In this document: positions 34,408 to 41,349 of the stretch, piece after piece | Layout of the letters: the number at the start of each line of letters is the position of its first letter | Position numbering within the stretch: position 1 is the first letter of the stretch | NCBI RefSeq assembly: GCF_026626335.1 | Contig: NZ_JAPNTZ010000009.1 | Location: 62,001 to 126,000 of the forward strand | DNA: 64,000 nt | Direction of reading: 5' to 3' | From: Paractinoplanes pyxinae | GTDB taxonomy: Bacteria; Actinomycetota; Actinomycetes; Mycobacteriales; Micromonosporaceae | Translations under genes and position numbers: made by a program | The notes under the pieces: model-generated | The model's database searches: none | What the model was told of the DNA's origin: nothing | What the model saw: the letters and a program-made list of their open reading frames with translations, nothing else

Positions 34408-34670
34408 CCAGGAACACACCCGGAATGCTCCACATCGCCGACCCCACCAAGCTCGGCCCCGCCCTCGGCGACGTCCGCGCCCTCCTCGGTCTCAGCCGGC
34501 GCGAGGTCGCCCGCCTGGTCGCTGAGAAGACCGGTCGGACGGAGACGAGCGTCAACGGCCAGCTGTGGAAGTTCGAGGCCGGCAAAGCCGAGCTGATGCC
34601 GTCTTCGCTGCCGCCGTTCCTCGAGGTGCTGGCGGTCGACCTGGCCCTCGTCTTCCGGGAGGACGCGTGA
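34404..34670 (+). CDS. HTH (XRE-like) protein
   Basis: This encodes 88 residues beginning at TTG overlapping the preceding stop. LGLSRREVARLVAEKTGRTETSVNGQ (in part) looks like an XRE-type helix-turn-helix, followed by KFEAGKAELMPSSLPPFLEVLAV. It may regulate late or middle genes. Confidence 0.65.
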   Translation: MTRNTPGMLHIADPTKLGPALGDVRALLGLSRREVARLVAEKTGRTETSVNGQLWKFEAGKAELMPSSLPPFLEVLAVDLALVFREDA

Positions 34671-34858
34671 TCATCAAGATCAGCAGCAACGGCAAGGGTG
34701 CCTGGAACCTCGTTGCCAGGGAGCGCGACGACGACATGGCACCACTCGTCTACACGGCTAACGGCCGGAACCGCGTGCAGATCGAGTTCCTGCTGCGCGG
34801 CATCCTCGCTGACCAGGAGTCGTTCTCACCGGTCATCGAGCGGAAGGACCAGGCCTGA
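34667..34858 (+). CDS. Small hypothetical protein
   Basis: This encodes 63 residues starting at GTG (VIIKISSNGKGAWNLVARE), with a beta-rich N-terminal part and a short helix. It is coupled by overlaps on both sides. No function can be assigned. Confidence 0.55.
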   Translation: MIIKISSNGKGAWNLVARERDDDMAPLVYTANGRNRVQIEFLLRGILADQESFSPVIERKDQA

Positions 34859-35508
34859 TGCATCCGATGCTGCTGCACGCACACGCCGCCCTCCACTCGA
34901 TCGGCATCGCCCGCGACCGCCTTCTCCACGCTGCCCAGACAGCGCGCACGGCTTGGACCGCCAACGACGACCTGGGCACCGTCCAGGCCTGGCGCCCGCG
35001 GGAGGAACGGCAGCCCACCGTCGTCCGCCGCGAGCCCATCCTCGACGCCGTCATCGAGCGGTCGACGTCGAGCACCAGCCCGTACGAGACGCGCATGGTC
35101 AGCATCCACGAGACGCTTACCTGGCTGGCCTCGGCGATGCTTGGCGAGAAGCCGTACGGCGACCCTCTCGACCAGCTCCGCTACCACCTGCCCCGGCTCA
35201 GCCCCGACGCCGCCAGCAACATCCGGCTGTGGGTCGACGAGCAGGACCAGGCCGCCCGCAAGCTCCTCGGCTGCGGCGACGACCACCAGCTCCTCCCCGC
35301 CATCCAGTGCCCCGCCTGTCGCCGCGCCGGTGTCCTGGCCATCCGCACCTCGGCGCCCACCGAAGAGCAGGTGGTCGTGTGCACCGTCGGCTGCATCTGC
35401 ATCGGCCGGCAGTGCCAGTGCCGCATGGGCGTGCCCTCGGTGGGGATCGCGCACGTGTGGACGCTCGAAGAGGGGCTGCTGCGCAAGGCCGCTCCGGGGG
35501 GAGAATGA
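34858..35508 (+). CDS. Hypothetical phage protein with C-terminal zinc-ribbon-like part
   Basis: This encodes 216 residues. The N-terminal two thirds are helical; the C-terminus has IQCPACRRAG and VCTVGCICIGRQCQCRMG, a cysteine-rich zinc-ribbon-like part. It may be a DNA-binding or replication accessory protein. No recognised family. Confidence 0.6.
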   Translation: MHPMLLHAHAALHSIGIARDRLLHAAQTARTAWTANDDLGTVQAWRPREERQPTVVRREPILDAVIERSTSSTSPYETRMVSIHETLTWLASAMLGEKPYGDPLDQLRYHLPRLSPDAASNIRLWVDEQDQAARKLLGCGDDHQLLPAIQCPACRRAGVLAIRTSAPTEEQVVVCTVGCICIGRQCQCRMGVPSVGIAHVWTLEEGLLRKAAPGGE

Positions 35509-35591
35509 CCAGCATGATGCGCTGGTTCGACGACGCCCTGGACGACCTCGCCCGTGGCTTCTGGAACGCCGTCGACTGGCTGTGGCCGTGA
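35505..35591 (+). CDS. 28-residue peptide
   Basis: This short frame (ATG at 35505 to TGA at 35591) is coupled to both neighbours by 4-bp overlaps. It encodes a tryptophan-rich amphipathic peptide (MMRWFDDALDDLARGFW). It is real only if translation coupling carries through; otherwise it is a linker between two coupled genes. Confidence 0.4.
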   Translation: MTSMMRWFDDALDDLARGFWNAVDWLWP

Positions 35592-35833
35592 TCGTGGTCG
35601 ACGGTGCCCGGTGGGGCACCGCCGCGGAGATTGCTGACCAGCTGGGCGGCGGAGTGACCCCGGCTGCCGTCCGCCGCTGGGCTGATCGGGATCAGCTTCC
35701 CGTTGCACGCCTCGTCGACGGGTATGGACGACCTCAGGTGAGGTATCCGCTTGCCGAAGCTTCGGCCATTGACCAGCGGAAACGTGAAGGATCTCGTGGC
35801 CGTCCACGAATGGGCGAATCCTATTTCACCTAG
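35588..35833 (+). CDS. HTH/excisionase-like DNA-binding protein
   Basis: This encodes 81 residues from a GTG. WGTAAEIADQLGGGVTPAAVRRWADRDQ (in part) is a MerR/HTH_17-like winged helix, and the tail is basic. It could be a second regulator or a terminase accessory protein. It is the last gene of the overlapping run that starts at 31315. Confidence 0.6.
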   Translation: MIVVDGARWGTAAEIADQLGGGVTPAAVRRWADRDQLPVARLVDGYGRPQVRYPLAEASAIDQRKREGSRGRPRMGESYFT

Positions 35834-35848
35834 GTTTGATTCACCTAG
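35825..35848 (+). promoter_or_regulatory. Paired TTCACCTAG direct repeats before PadR gene
   Basis: TTCACCTAG occurs at 35825-35833 and 35840-35848, 15 bp apart. A -10-like TACACT (35849-35854) follows 7 bp before the GTG at 35862, so the message would be leaderless. These repeats are the likely binding site of the PadR protein. Confidence 0.45.
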
Positions 35849-35861
35849 TACACTTTGGCTT

Positions 35862-36194
35862 GTGACAGGGAAACCAGAGCGGATAACAGCTCCCTTCCTC
35901 GACGTTCTCGAGGTCTTTCTGGCCGCCATCGGCGACGAGCTGCACGGCTGGGCGATCATCAAGGCCAGCAGCCGAGGCGGACCAACCGTCTACAAGATTT
36001 TGGAGCGGCTTGAAGGCATGGGCTGGGTCACGGCTCGCTGGGAGGAACGGGCCAGCGAGCCGAACAGACCTCGTCGGCGCTACTACAAGCTGACAGGTGA
36101 CGGTGCGGCAGGCGCCCGCGAACTCATCTCGGCTCGACGCCCGCGGCCTTCTCGTATTTCTATCCAGCCGGCGTTCGGCGGGACTCACCTGTGA
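35862..36194 (+). CDS. PadR family transcriptional regulator
   Basis: This encodes 110 residues with the PadR winged-helix pattern (GDELHGWAIIKASSRGGPTVYKILERLEGMGWV, in part, then RRRYYKLTGDGAAGARE). The GTG at 35862 fits the family start better than the earlier ATG at 35751, which lies inside the previous gene. It is followed, with 4 bp overlap, by a membrane protein it probably controls. Confidence 0.85.
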   Translation: MTGKPERITAPFLDVLEVFLAAIGDELHGWAIIKASSRGGPTVYKILERLEGMGWVTARWEERASEPNRPRRRYYKLTGDGAAGARELISARRPRPSRISIQPAFGGTHL

Positions 36195-36784
36195 CTAGCT
36201 TCTGTCTGGTGGTCCTCGTGCCCGTCATCCTGAGTCTCGCCGTCAATGAGGCCTGCGACATTTCGCCCTGGCTTGCCAAACGCATCGTTCCTCGTGCCGC
36301 TCGGATGTGGGCCGGATCCGACGCCACCCGCGCCGCTATCCTGCAGGAGGAATGGGCGGCCGTAATCGATGACTGCCCCGGAAAGATTATCAAGCTCGGT
36401 TACGCTCTTTCTTTCTTCGCCAGCGCCGCCCGTCGCTCTCAATGGCCTAAGATCACGAACGGTCTAGTTCGTTTGGCAAACCGGATGTTTAACTGGCCTG
36501 AACTAGGCCCGGTTCTGAGGGTGTCGGCGATGGTTGGCGTAGGACTCTCGATCATCTCGATAGGCGTCACCGCTGGTTTAGGTTGGGTCGGTGCACTAGC
36601 CGCTATTCCTGTCGTGACGGCGTTAATCGACTTGGGCGCCATCGTTCTGCGCTGTCGATTGCGGAGGGAGATTCGCATGTACGAAGCGCGAATTCGGCGG
36701 AACGACGTCATCATCGACGACCTAGTGGCCAGGACTCAGGACCTGCAGGAGCGTGTGAATCGAATCGCGAAAAGGCAGGGTTGA
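36191..36784 (+). CDS. Actinobacterial membrane protein next to PadR
   Basis: This encodes 197 residues. VNEACDISPWLAKRIVPRAARMW and ILQEEWAAVIDDCPGKIIKLGYALSF resemble a widespread but uncharacterised actinobacterial family often found with a PadR regulator. Two hydrophobic regions (near residues 115 and 135) follow, and the C-terminus is a coiled coil (DLVARTQDLQERVNRIAK). Codon use is visibly less GC-biased than in its neighbours, which suggests separate origin. Confidence 0.7.
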   Translation: MTSFCLVVLVPVILSLAVNEACDISPWLAKRIVPRAARMWAGSDATRAAILQEEWAAVIDDCPGKIIKLGYALSFFASAARRSQWPKITNGLVRLANRMFNWPELGPVLRVSAMVGVGLSIISIGVTAGLGWVGALAAIPVVTALIDLGAIVLRCRLRREIRMYEARIRRNDVIIDDLVARTQDLQERVNRIAKRQG

Positions 36785-37084
36785 CGAAGAGTCGATCTTT
36801 GTTCACACTGGCCCCTGGCAGAGTCTGCCCACAGCCCGGTCGAACCTCACGGTTCCCGGGCTGTCGGCATTCTCGGCCGGCTCCAGGGGTGGAGATCGCG
36901 GGGAAACGGCCAGGCCGGAGGGGGATCCGGCCTGGCCACCCGAACCCAGGACTCCCATTTGATGATGATCGAGGGGTGCGCGGCTGGGAGAGCCCTCCGC
37001 CTACGGGCGCTTAGGGTTCAGGGCTGCCACTACGCACGGGCCTGAACGGTGGCCCGCGCACCCCTCACCAAATTTGCAGCCTCG
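36785..37084. other. Non-coding, highly structured stretch between early and packaging regions
   Basis: No convincing gene is seen in these 300 bases. There are nested inverted repeats: ACAGCCCGG (36831-36839) with CCGGGCTGT (36856-36864); a terminator-like hairpin GGCCAGGCCGG (36908-36918) with CCGGCCTGGCC (36927-36937); and GAGGGGTGCGCGG (36971-36983) with CCGCGCACCCCTC (37054-37066) around two smaller stem-loops (GTTCAGG/CCTGAAC, CGCC/GGCG). It could hold a small RNA, a cos-like site near the terminase, or strong terminators. Confidence 0.6.
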
Positions 37085-37276
37085 CTAGTCGCACATGACG
37101 CCGCGGACCCACGTGCCTGGGGCGTAGACAGCGACTGCTGTTGGGCCGTCCATAACTAGCAGAGCGCCGCCCTCCACCCGGATGTCACTCGCCCCCGAGT
37201 GGGTCACCTTGTGCGCGGCCGTGCTTTGAGTGGCAGCCATCTCGACGTCCACTCCCGTCCCATTATTGCTACTCAT
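37085..37276 (-). CDS. Small hypothetical protein, leftward
   Basis: This encodes 63 residues, with strands such as HSGASDIRVEGGALLVMDG and AVAVYAPGTWVRGVMCD. A GGGG element lies about 9 bases before the ATG. It is the only leftward gene between 26.0 and 43.4 kb. The function is unknown and reality is not certain. Confidence 0.5.
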   Translation of the reverse strand: MSSNNGTGVDVEMAATQSTAAHKVTHSGASDIRVEGGALLVMDGPTAVAVYAPGTWVRGVMCD

Positions 37277-37414
37277 CTTTGCCCCGTTTGTGCTGGCCAG
37301 ACCCTGTGTCTGGCTTGATCACAACGAATCAGGGCGCGAGAAGAAACGGGCGCGCAAGGCGTGTCCCAGCACGACCGGCAAGGCCGGCGCGCGCGAGCAC
37401 CAGGCGGTGAACTC

Positions 37415-37930
37415 ATGGCCAACGCACACCGCCCGATCCTCGACCAAGAACGCGACCGCGTACGCGAGCTCCACGCCGCCGGCGCTAGCCGCAACGCCAT
37501 CGCCCGCGAGCTGCGCCGCTCCGGCCGCACGATCTCCCGCATCGCCGCCGAGCTGGACCTGACCTTCGAGCGCAGCGACCAGACCCGATCCGCCACCGTC
37601 GCTAAGGTCGCCGACGGGCAGGCCCGCCGCGCCCAGCTGCAGCTCGACGCCCTCGACGCCGCTGGCCGGCTGTTCGGCCAGATGTTCGCCGAGACGAAGG
37701 TCTACAACTTCGGCGGCAAGGAGAACGACTACAACGAGCGGACGCACCCTGAGCCGCCGTTCCGCGACAAGCGCGACATCGCCACCGCCATCAAGGCCCT
37801 CGCCGACACGGCTCTGAAGCTGGCCGAGTACGACAAGGCCACCGGCCACGAGGACGAGAAGAGCATGCTCGGCGACCTCTTCGACCAGCTCCGCCAGGCG
37901 CGCGACGCAGACCGGCAGGACGCGGCGTGA
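37415..37930 (+). CDS. Terminase small subunit-like protein
   Basis: This encodes 171 residues. The N-terminus has a resolvase/Hin-like helix-turn-helix (HAAGASRNAIARELRRSGRTISRIAAEL, in part), expected of a DNA-recognising small terminase; a helical oligomerisation part follows. The ATG at 37415 is preferred over a GTG at 37361 because of the AGGCGG-type ribosome-binding site and the natural N-terminus. It overlaps the large subunit by 4 bp. Confidence 0.75.
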   Translation: MANAHRPILDQERDRVRELHAAGASRNAIARELRRSGRTISRIAAELDLTFERSDQTRSATVAKVADGQARRAQLQLDALDAAGRLFGQMFAETKVYNFGGKENDYNERTHPEPPFRDKRDIATAIKALADTALKLAEYDKATGHEDEKSMLGDLFDQLRQARDADRQDAA

Positions 37931-39195
37931 AGCGGCTTCCCACGGCCATGTCCGAGAAGCAGATCGACTTCCTTCTCGACTCCGACGCGTTCGTCAACCT
38001 GGCCCACGGCAGCGTCCGCTCGGGCAAGACCATCAGCGGGCTGCTGCGCTGGGCCAAGTACATCGCCCACGACGCACCCAAGAGCGGCGACCTGGTCGTC
38101 TGCGCGAAGACGTACGACACGGCCAAGCGGAACATCTTCAACCCGCTCCAGGACACCGCCGTCTTCGGCCCCCTCGCCAAGGCCACCACCTACACGCGCG
38201 GGGCGCCGACCGCGATGATCCTTGGCACCCAGGTTGAGGTCATCACCTTCAACGACGAGCGCTCCGAGAACCGCCTTCGAGGCATGACCAGCCGCGGGGC
38301 GTACGTCGACGAGTGGTCGCTGATGCCAAAGACTTTCCACGAGCAGCTCATCGGCCGGCATAGCGTCGACGGGTCGCAGATCTTCGGGAACACCAACCCG
38401 GACAACCCGCGCCACTGGCTGAAGATCGACAACATCGATCACACCGGGCCCGGCGGCCGGCTCGCTGGCGACTGGAAGACCTGGCACTTCGTCCTCGACG
38501 ACAACCCTGGCTTGTCCGAGCGGGTCAAGGAGCGGATGCGCCGGCAGTACACCGGCCTCTACTATCGGCGGAACATCCTCGGCGAGTGGTGCGTGGCTGA
38601 GGGCACGGTCTACGACATGTGGGACCCGGCCAAGCACGTGGTCAAGGCGCTGCCCGGGATCACCCGTTGGATCTCGCTGGGCGTGGACTACGGCACGGTG
38701 AACCCGTTCGCCGGGCTGCTCTTGGGCGTCGGCGTCGACGGGAACCTGTACCTGGCCCGCGAGTGGCGCTGGGACTCGAAGAAGCAGCAGCGCCAGCTGA
38801 CCGACGCCGAATACAGCGCGCGCCTGCGGGGCTGGCTCGACCAGTTGGGCATCCGCCCAGACTGGATCTGCGTCGACCCCTCGGCGGCGTCGTTTCGGAC
38901 GCAGCTGTTTAACGACGGTGTCACCCCGGCCGCCGCCGACAACAGCGTGGTCGACGGCATCCGCTTGGTCGCCTCGCTGCTCGCCGAAGGCCTGCTGTTC
39001 GTCCACGAGTCGTGCGCCGGCTGGATCGAGGAGATTGGCGGCTACGTCTGGGACGAGAAGGCCGCCCTGCTCGGTGAGGACAAGCCGGTCAAGGTGGGCG
39101 ACCACTCGATGGACGCCGGCCGGTACGCGATCAAGACGCCTGAGGTGCTGTGGCGGCAGCTGATCCGCCGCCGCGACTTCGACCTCGCATCATGA
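37927..39195 (+). CDS. terL: Terminase large subunit
   Basis: This 422-residue packaging motor has a PBSX-type N-terminal ATPase with LAHGSVRSGKTISGL (Walker A), GAYVDEWSLMP (Walker B with catalytic acid), and QIFGNTNPDNPRHW (motif III). The C-terminal nuclease domain has SLGVDYGTVNPFAG, WICVDPSAASF and MDAGRYAI. It translocates DNA into the prohead and cuts the concatemer. The start is GTG in the ATGA-like overlap. Confidence 0.95.
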   Translation: MKRLPTAMSEKQIDFLLDSDAFVNLAHGSVRSGKTISGLLRWAKYIAHDAPKSGDLVVCAKTYDTAKRNIFNPLQDTAVFGPLAKATTYTRGAPTAMILGTQVEVITFNDERSENRLRGMTSRGAYVDEWSLMPKTFHEQLIGRHSVDGSQIFGNTNPDNPRHWLKIDNIDHTGPGGRLAGDWKTWHFVLDDNPGLSERVKERMRRQYTGLYYRRNILGEWCVAEGTVYDMWDPAKHVVKALPGITRWISLGVDYGTVNPFAGLLLGVGVDGNLYLAREWRWDSKKQQRQLTDAEYSARLRGWLDQLGIRPDWICVDPSAASFRTQLFNDGVTPAAADNSVVDGIRLVASLLAEGLLFVHESCAGWIEEIGGYVWDEKAALLGEDKPVKVGDHSMDAGRYAIKTPEVLWRQLIRRRDFDLAS

Positions 39196-39212
39196 CCCCC
39201 TGAGGAGATCCG

Positions 39213-39488
39213 ATGAACTTCGGCCGTGCGCTCGCCCTGCTCAAGACCGGCGGCAAGGTCGCCCGTGAGGGATGGAACGGCAAGGGCATGTTCGTGGTGC
39301 ACCAGGCCGGCTACCCGGACGGCATCGCGATCAACCAGAACACCGCCGATGCGACCGGCCTCGAGGTCGGCACCGTGTGCGCCTTCCGGCCCTACCTGAT
39401 GATGCGGACCGTCGACGGCGACTTCGTGCCATGGGTCGCCTCGCAGACCGACCTGCTCGCCGAGGACTGGACATCGGTCGGCGAGTGA
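39213..39488 (+). CDS. tad2: Tad2-like (DUF2829) anti-Thoeris protein
   Basis: This 91-residue protein matches DUF2829/Tad2: MNFGRALALLKTGGKVAREGW at the start (shown in part), NGKGMFVVHQAGYPDGI, NTADATGLEVGTVCAFRPY, LMMRTVDGDFVPWVASQTD and LLAEDW. Known Tad2 proteins form a complex that sequesters the cyclic ADP-ribose signal of Thoeris defence, and related ones also bind cyclic dinucleotides. Here it lies between the terminase and portal genes, has its own GAGGAG site, and is likely made late or constitutively. Its ligand is not shown by sequence alone. Confidence 0.85.
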   Translation: MNFGRALALLKTGGKVAREGWNGKGMFVVHQAGYPDGIAINQNTADATGLEVGTVCAFRPYLMMRTVDGDFVPWVASQTDLLAEDWTSVGE

Positions 39489-39712
39489 TTCACGTCGAGA
39501 TCAACGCCGACGGCCGCCAGGTCGTCATCCAAGCGCCCGACAGCCACCCGATCGCCAAGGTCCTCGGCTCGGCGCTGCGCACGTGGAAGGCCACAGCCAC
39601 AGAGGCCAAGACCGAGCGGCCCGCCATCGAGGCTGGCGGCATGGGATTCCAAATCGAGCGGGCCGACGGGCCGATCTACCGCGACGACCTGCCCGGCATC
39701 GCCCGGGACTGA
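39485..39712 (+). CDS. Small hypothetical protein
   Basis: This encodes 75 residues from a GTG overlapping the Tad2-like stop (VIHVEINADGRQVVIQAPDSH, in part). It is beta-rich at the N-terminus. The function is unknown; conservation of the pair could link it to defence, which is inference. Confidence 0.6.
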   Translation: MIHVEINADGRQVVIQAPDSHPIAKVLGSALRTWKATATEAKTERPAIEAGGMGFQIERADGPIYRDDLPGIARD

Positions 39713-39726
39713 CCGAGGAGGGCCTG

Positions 39727-41346
39727 GTGCCGATCCCAACCGGCGGCGCCTGGCCGCCCCCGCAGCTCGCCCCCGCCTATCAGGCCTACCGTGACTGGGA
39801 CGCCTGGTACACCGGCGACGCCGACCAGCTCCGCGCCGTCTACGCCAACCGAGGCCTCCGCGGCCAGCTCGCATCGCCGAAGGTCCGCGCCGGCCAGTAC
39901 GCCGGCGGCCTCACCGGCCTCGTCTCCCGCTTCCTGTGGGGCGCGCCAGCACCGGCCACCGGCCGGGACGGCCGCCTCCACATCCCGCTCCCGGCTGACT
40001 TGGCCACCGCCGCGGCGAACCTCGTCTTCTCCGAGCCGCCCAAGCTGACCGCCGAGAACGCGCAGGTCCAGGAGCGGATCGAGCAGCTGATCGAGGACGG
40101 CCTGTACACGCTGCTGCTGCACGCCGCCGAGGCCAACAGCGCCCTGGGCGACGTCTACCTTCGGCCCGTCGTCGACGAAGAGGTCCTTCCTGGCCGGGCC
40201 TTCCTCGCCACAGTGCACGCCGACGGCGCGATCCCCACGTTGCGCTGGGGCCGGCTGGTTGAGGTCACGTTCTGGTCGACGCTGCTCGTCGACGGCGACA
40301 CCCACGTCCGGCTGCTCGAGCACCACGAGGTGGTCAACGGCGCCGGCCGGATCGTGTACGCCGTGTACGAGGGGAAAGCCGACCACCTCGGTCGCGTCGT
40401 GCCGCTGACCGAGTACGCCGACGCTGCGCACCTGGCCGACCTGCTCGACGAGGATGGCGTCCAGCCGACGGGGCTGAAGCGCCTGGACGTGGTGCGGTTC
40501 CCGAACGCCGGCCCGCAGCGGAAGTGGCGCACCATGGCCGGCCTGAAGTACCTCGGCCGCTCCGACTACGACGGCAACGAACCGGTCTTCGACGCCCTCG
40601 ACGACGTCTGGACCAGCTGGATGCGCGACATCCGCCTGGCCCGCGGCCGGATCGTCGTGCCCGAGTACATGCTCCAGTCGAACGGCCCCGGCCAGGGCGC
40701 CACCTTCGACGCCGAGCGCGAGGTCTTCGCCACGGTCCAGGCCATGCCCAACATGCAGGGCGCCAGCGTCGGGATCACCCCGGTCCAGTTCGCCATCCGG
40801 GTCGCCGAGCACAAAGAGTCTGCCGACGAGATCCAGCAGGTCGCCATGCGGCATGCCGGCATGTCCGGGCAGACCCTCGGCGACGAGGGCGGCGACGTCG
40901 CCATGACCGCCACCGAGGCCCAGGCCCGCGAGCGCCTGTCGTTCACGACCCGAGGCGCTCGGATCACCGGCACCTGGCGGCCCGGCATCGCCGACCTCAC
41001 CGAGCTGCTGCTCGAGCTGGAAGCCATCCGCTTCCGCGGGCCTGCTCCGGAGCGGCCGAACGTGGAGTTCGGCGACAGCGTCTCCGAGAGCCCCGAGACG
41101 ATGGCCCGCACAGCGCAGCTGCTCTTCGCCGCCCAGGCCGTCTCGATCGACACCCGCGTCCGCATGGTCCATCCCGACTGGGACGACGCCCAGGTCCGCG
41201 AAGAGGTCGAGCGGATCAAGACAGAGAACGGTGGCGGCGAAGACCCGGAGTCCGTGATCGGCGGCGCGGCCGGCAACCGGCCACCGCCCGGCGCTGAGGA
41301 AGACGACGCCGAAACCGAGGAAGAAGAGGCGCCCGCAGAGGAGTAG
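39727..41346 (+). CDS. Portal protein
   Basis: The 539-residue protein has the features of a SPP1/HK97-like portal: an N-terminal part with AYQAYRDWDAWYTGDADQLRA, a wing region, the SDYDGNEPVFDALDDVWTSWMRDIRL segment (in part), and a helical C-terminus ending in an acidic tail. The GTG at 39727 is chosen because GAGGAGG precedes it. It forms the dodecameric ring through which DNA passes. Confidence 0.88.
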   Translation: MPIPTGGAWPPPQLAPAYQAYRDWDAWYTGDADQLRAVYANRGLRGQLASPKVRAGQYAGGLTGLVSRFLWGAPAPATGRDGRLHIPLPADLATAAANLVFSEPPKLTAENAQVQERIEQLIEDGLYTLLLHAAEANSALGDVYLRPVVDEEVLPGRAFLATVHADGAIPTLRWGRLVEVTFWSTLLVDGDTHVRLLEHHEVVNGAGRIVYAVYEGKADHLGRVVPLTEYADAAHLADLLDEDGVQPTGLKRLDVVRFPNAGPQRKWRTMAGLKYLGRSDYDGNEPVFDALDDVWTSWMRDIRLARGRIVVPEYMLQSNGPGQGATFDAEREVFATVQAMPNMQGASVGITPVQFAIRVAEHKESADEIQQVAMRHAGMSGQTLGDEGGDVAMTATEAQARERLSFTTRGARITGTWRPGIADLTELLLELEAIRFRGPAPERPNVEFGDSVSESPETMARTAQLLFAAQAVSIDTRVRMVHPDWDDAQVREEVERIKTENGGGEDPESVIGGAAGNRPPPGAEEDDAETEEEEAPAEE

Positions 41347-41349
41347 CCG

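Noticed and set aside
36971..37070. A tRNA gene
   Set aside because: The outer stem and the trailing ACCA looked tRNA-like, but there is no TTCGAAT-type loop and no seven-base anticodon loop, and the stem is too long.
37230..37562. Rightward open frame before the small terminase
   Set aside because: It overlaps the terminase small-subunit gene and the leftward gene, and its residues are Ser/Ala/Pro-rich without coding character.
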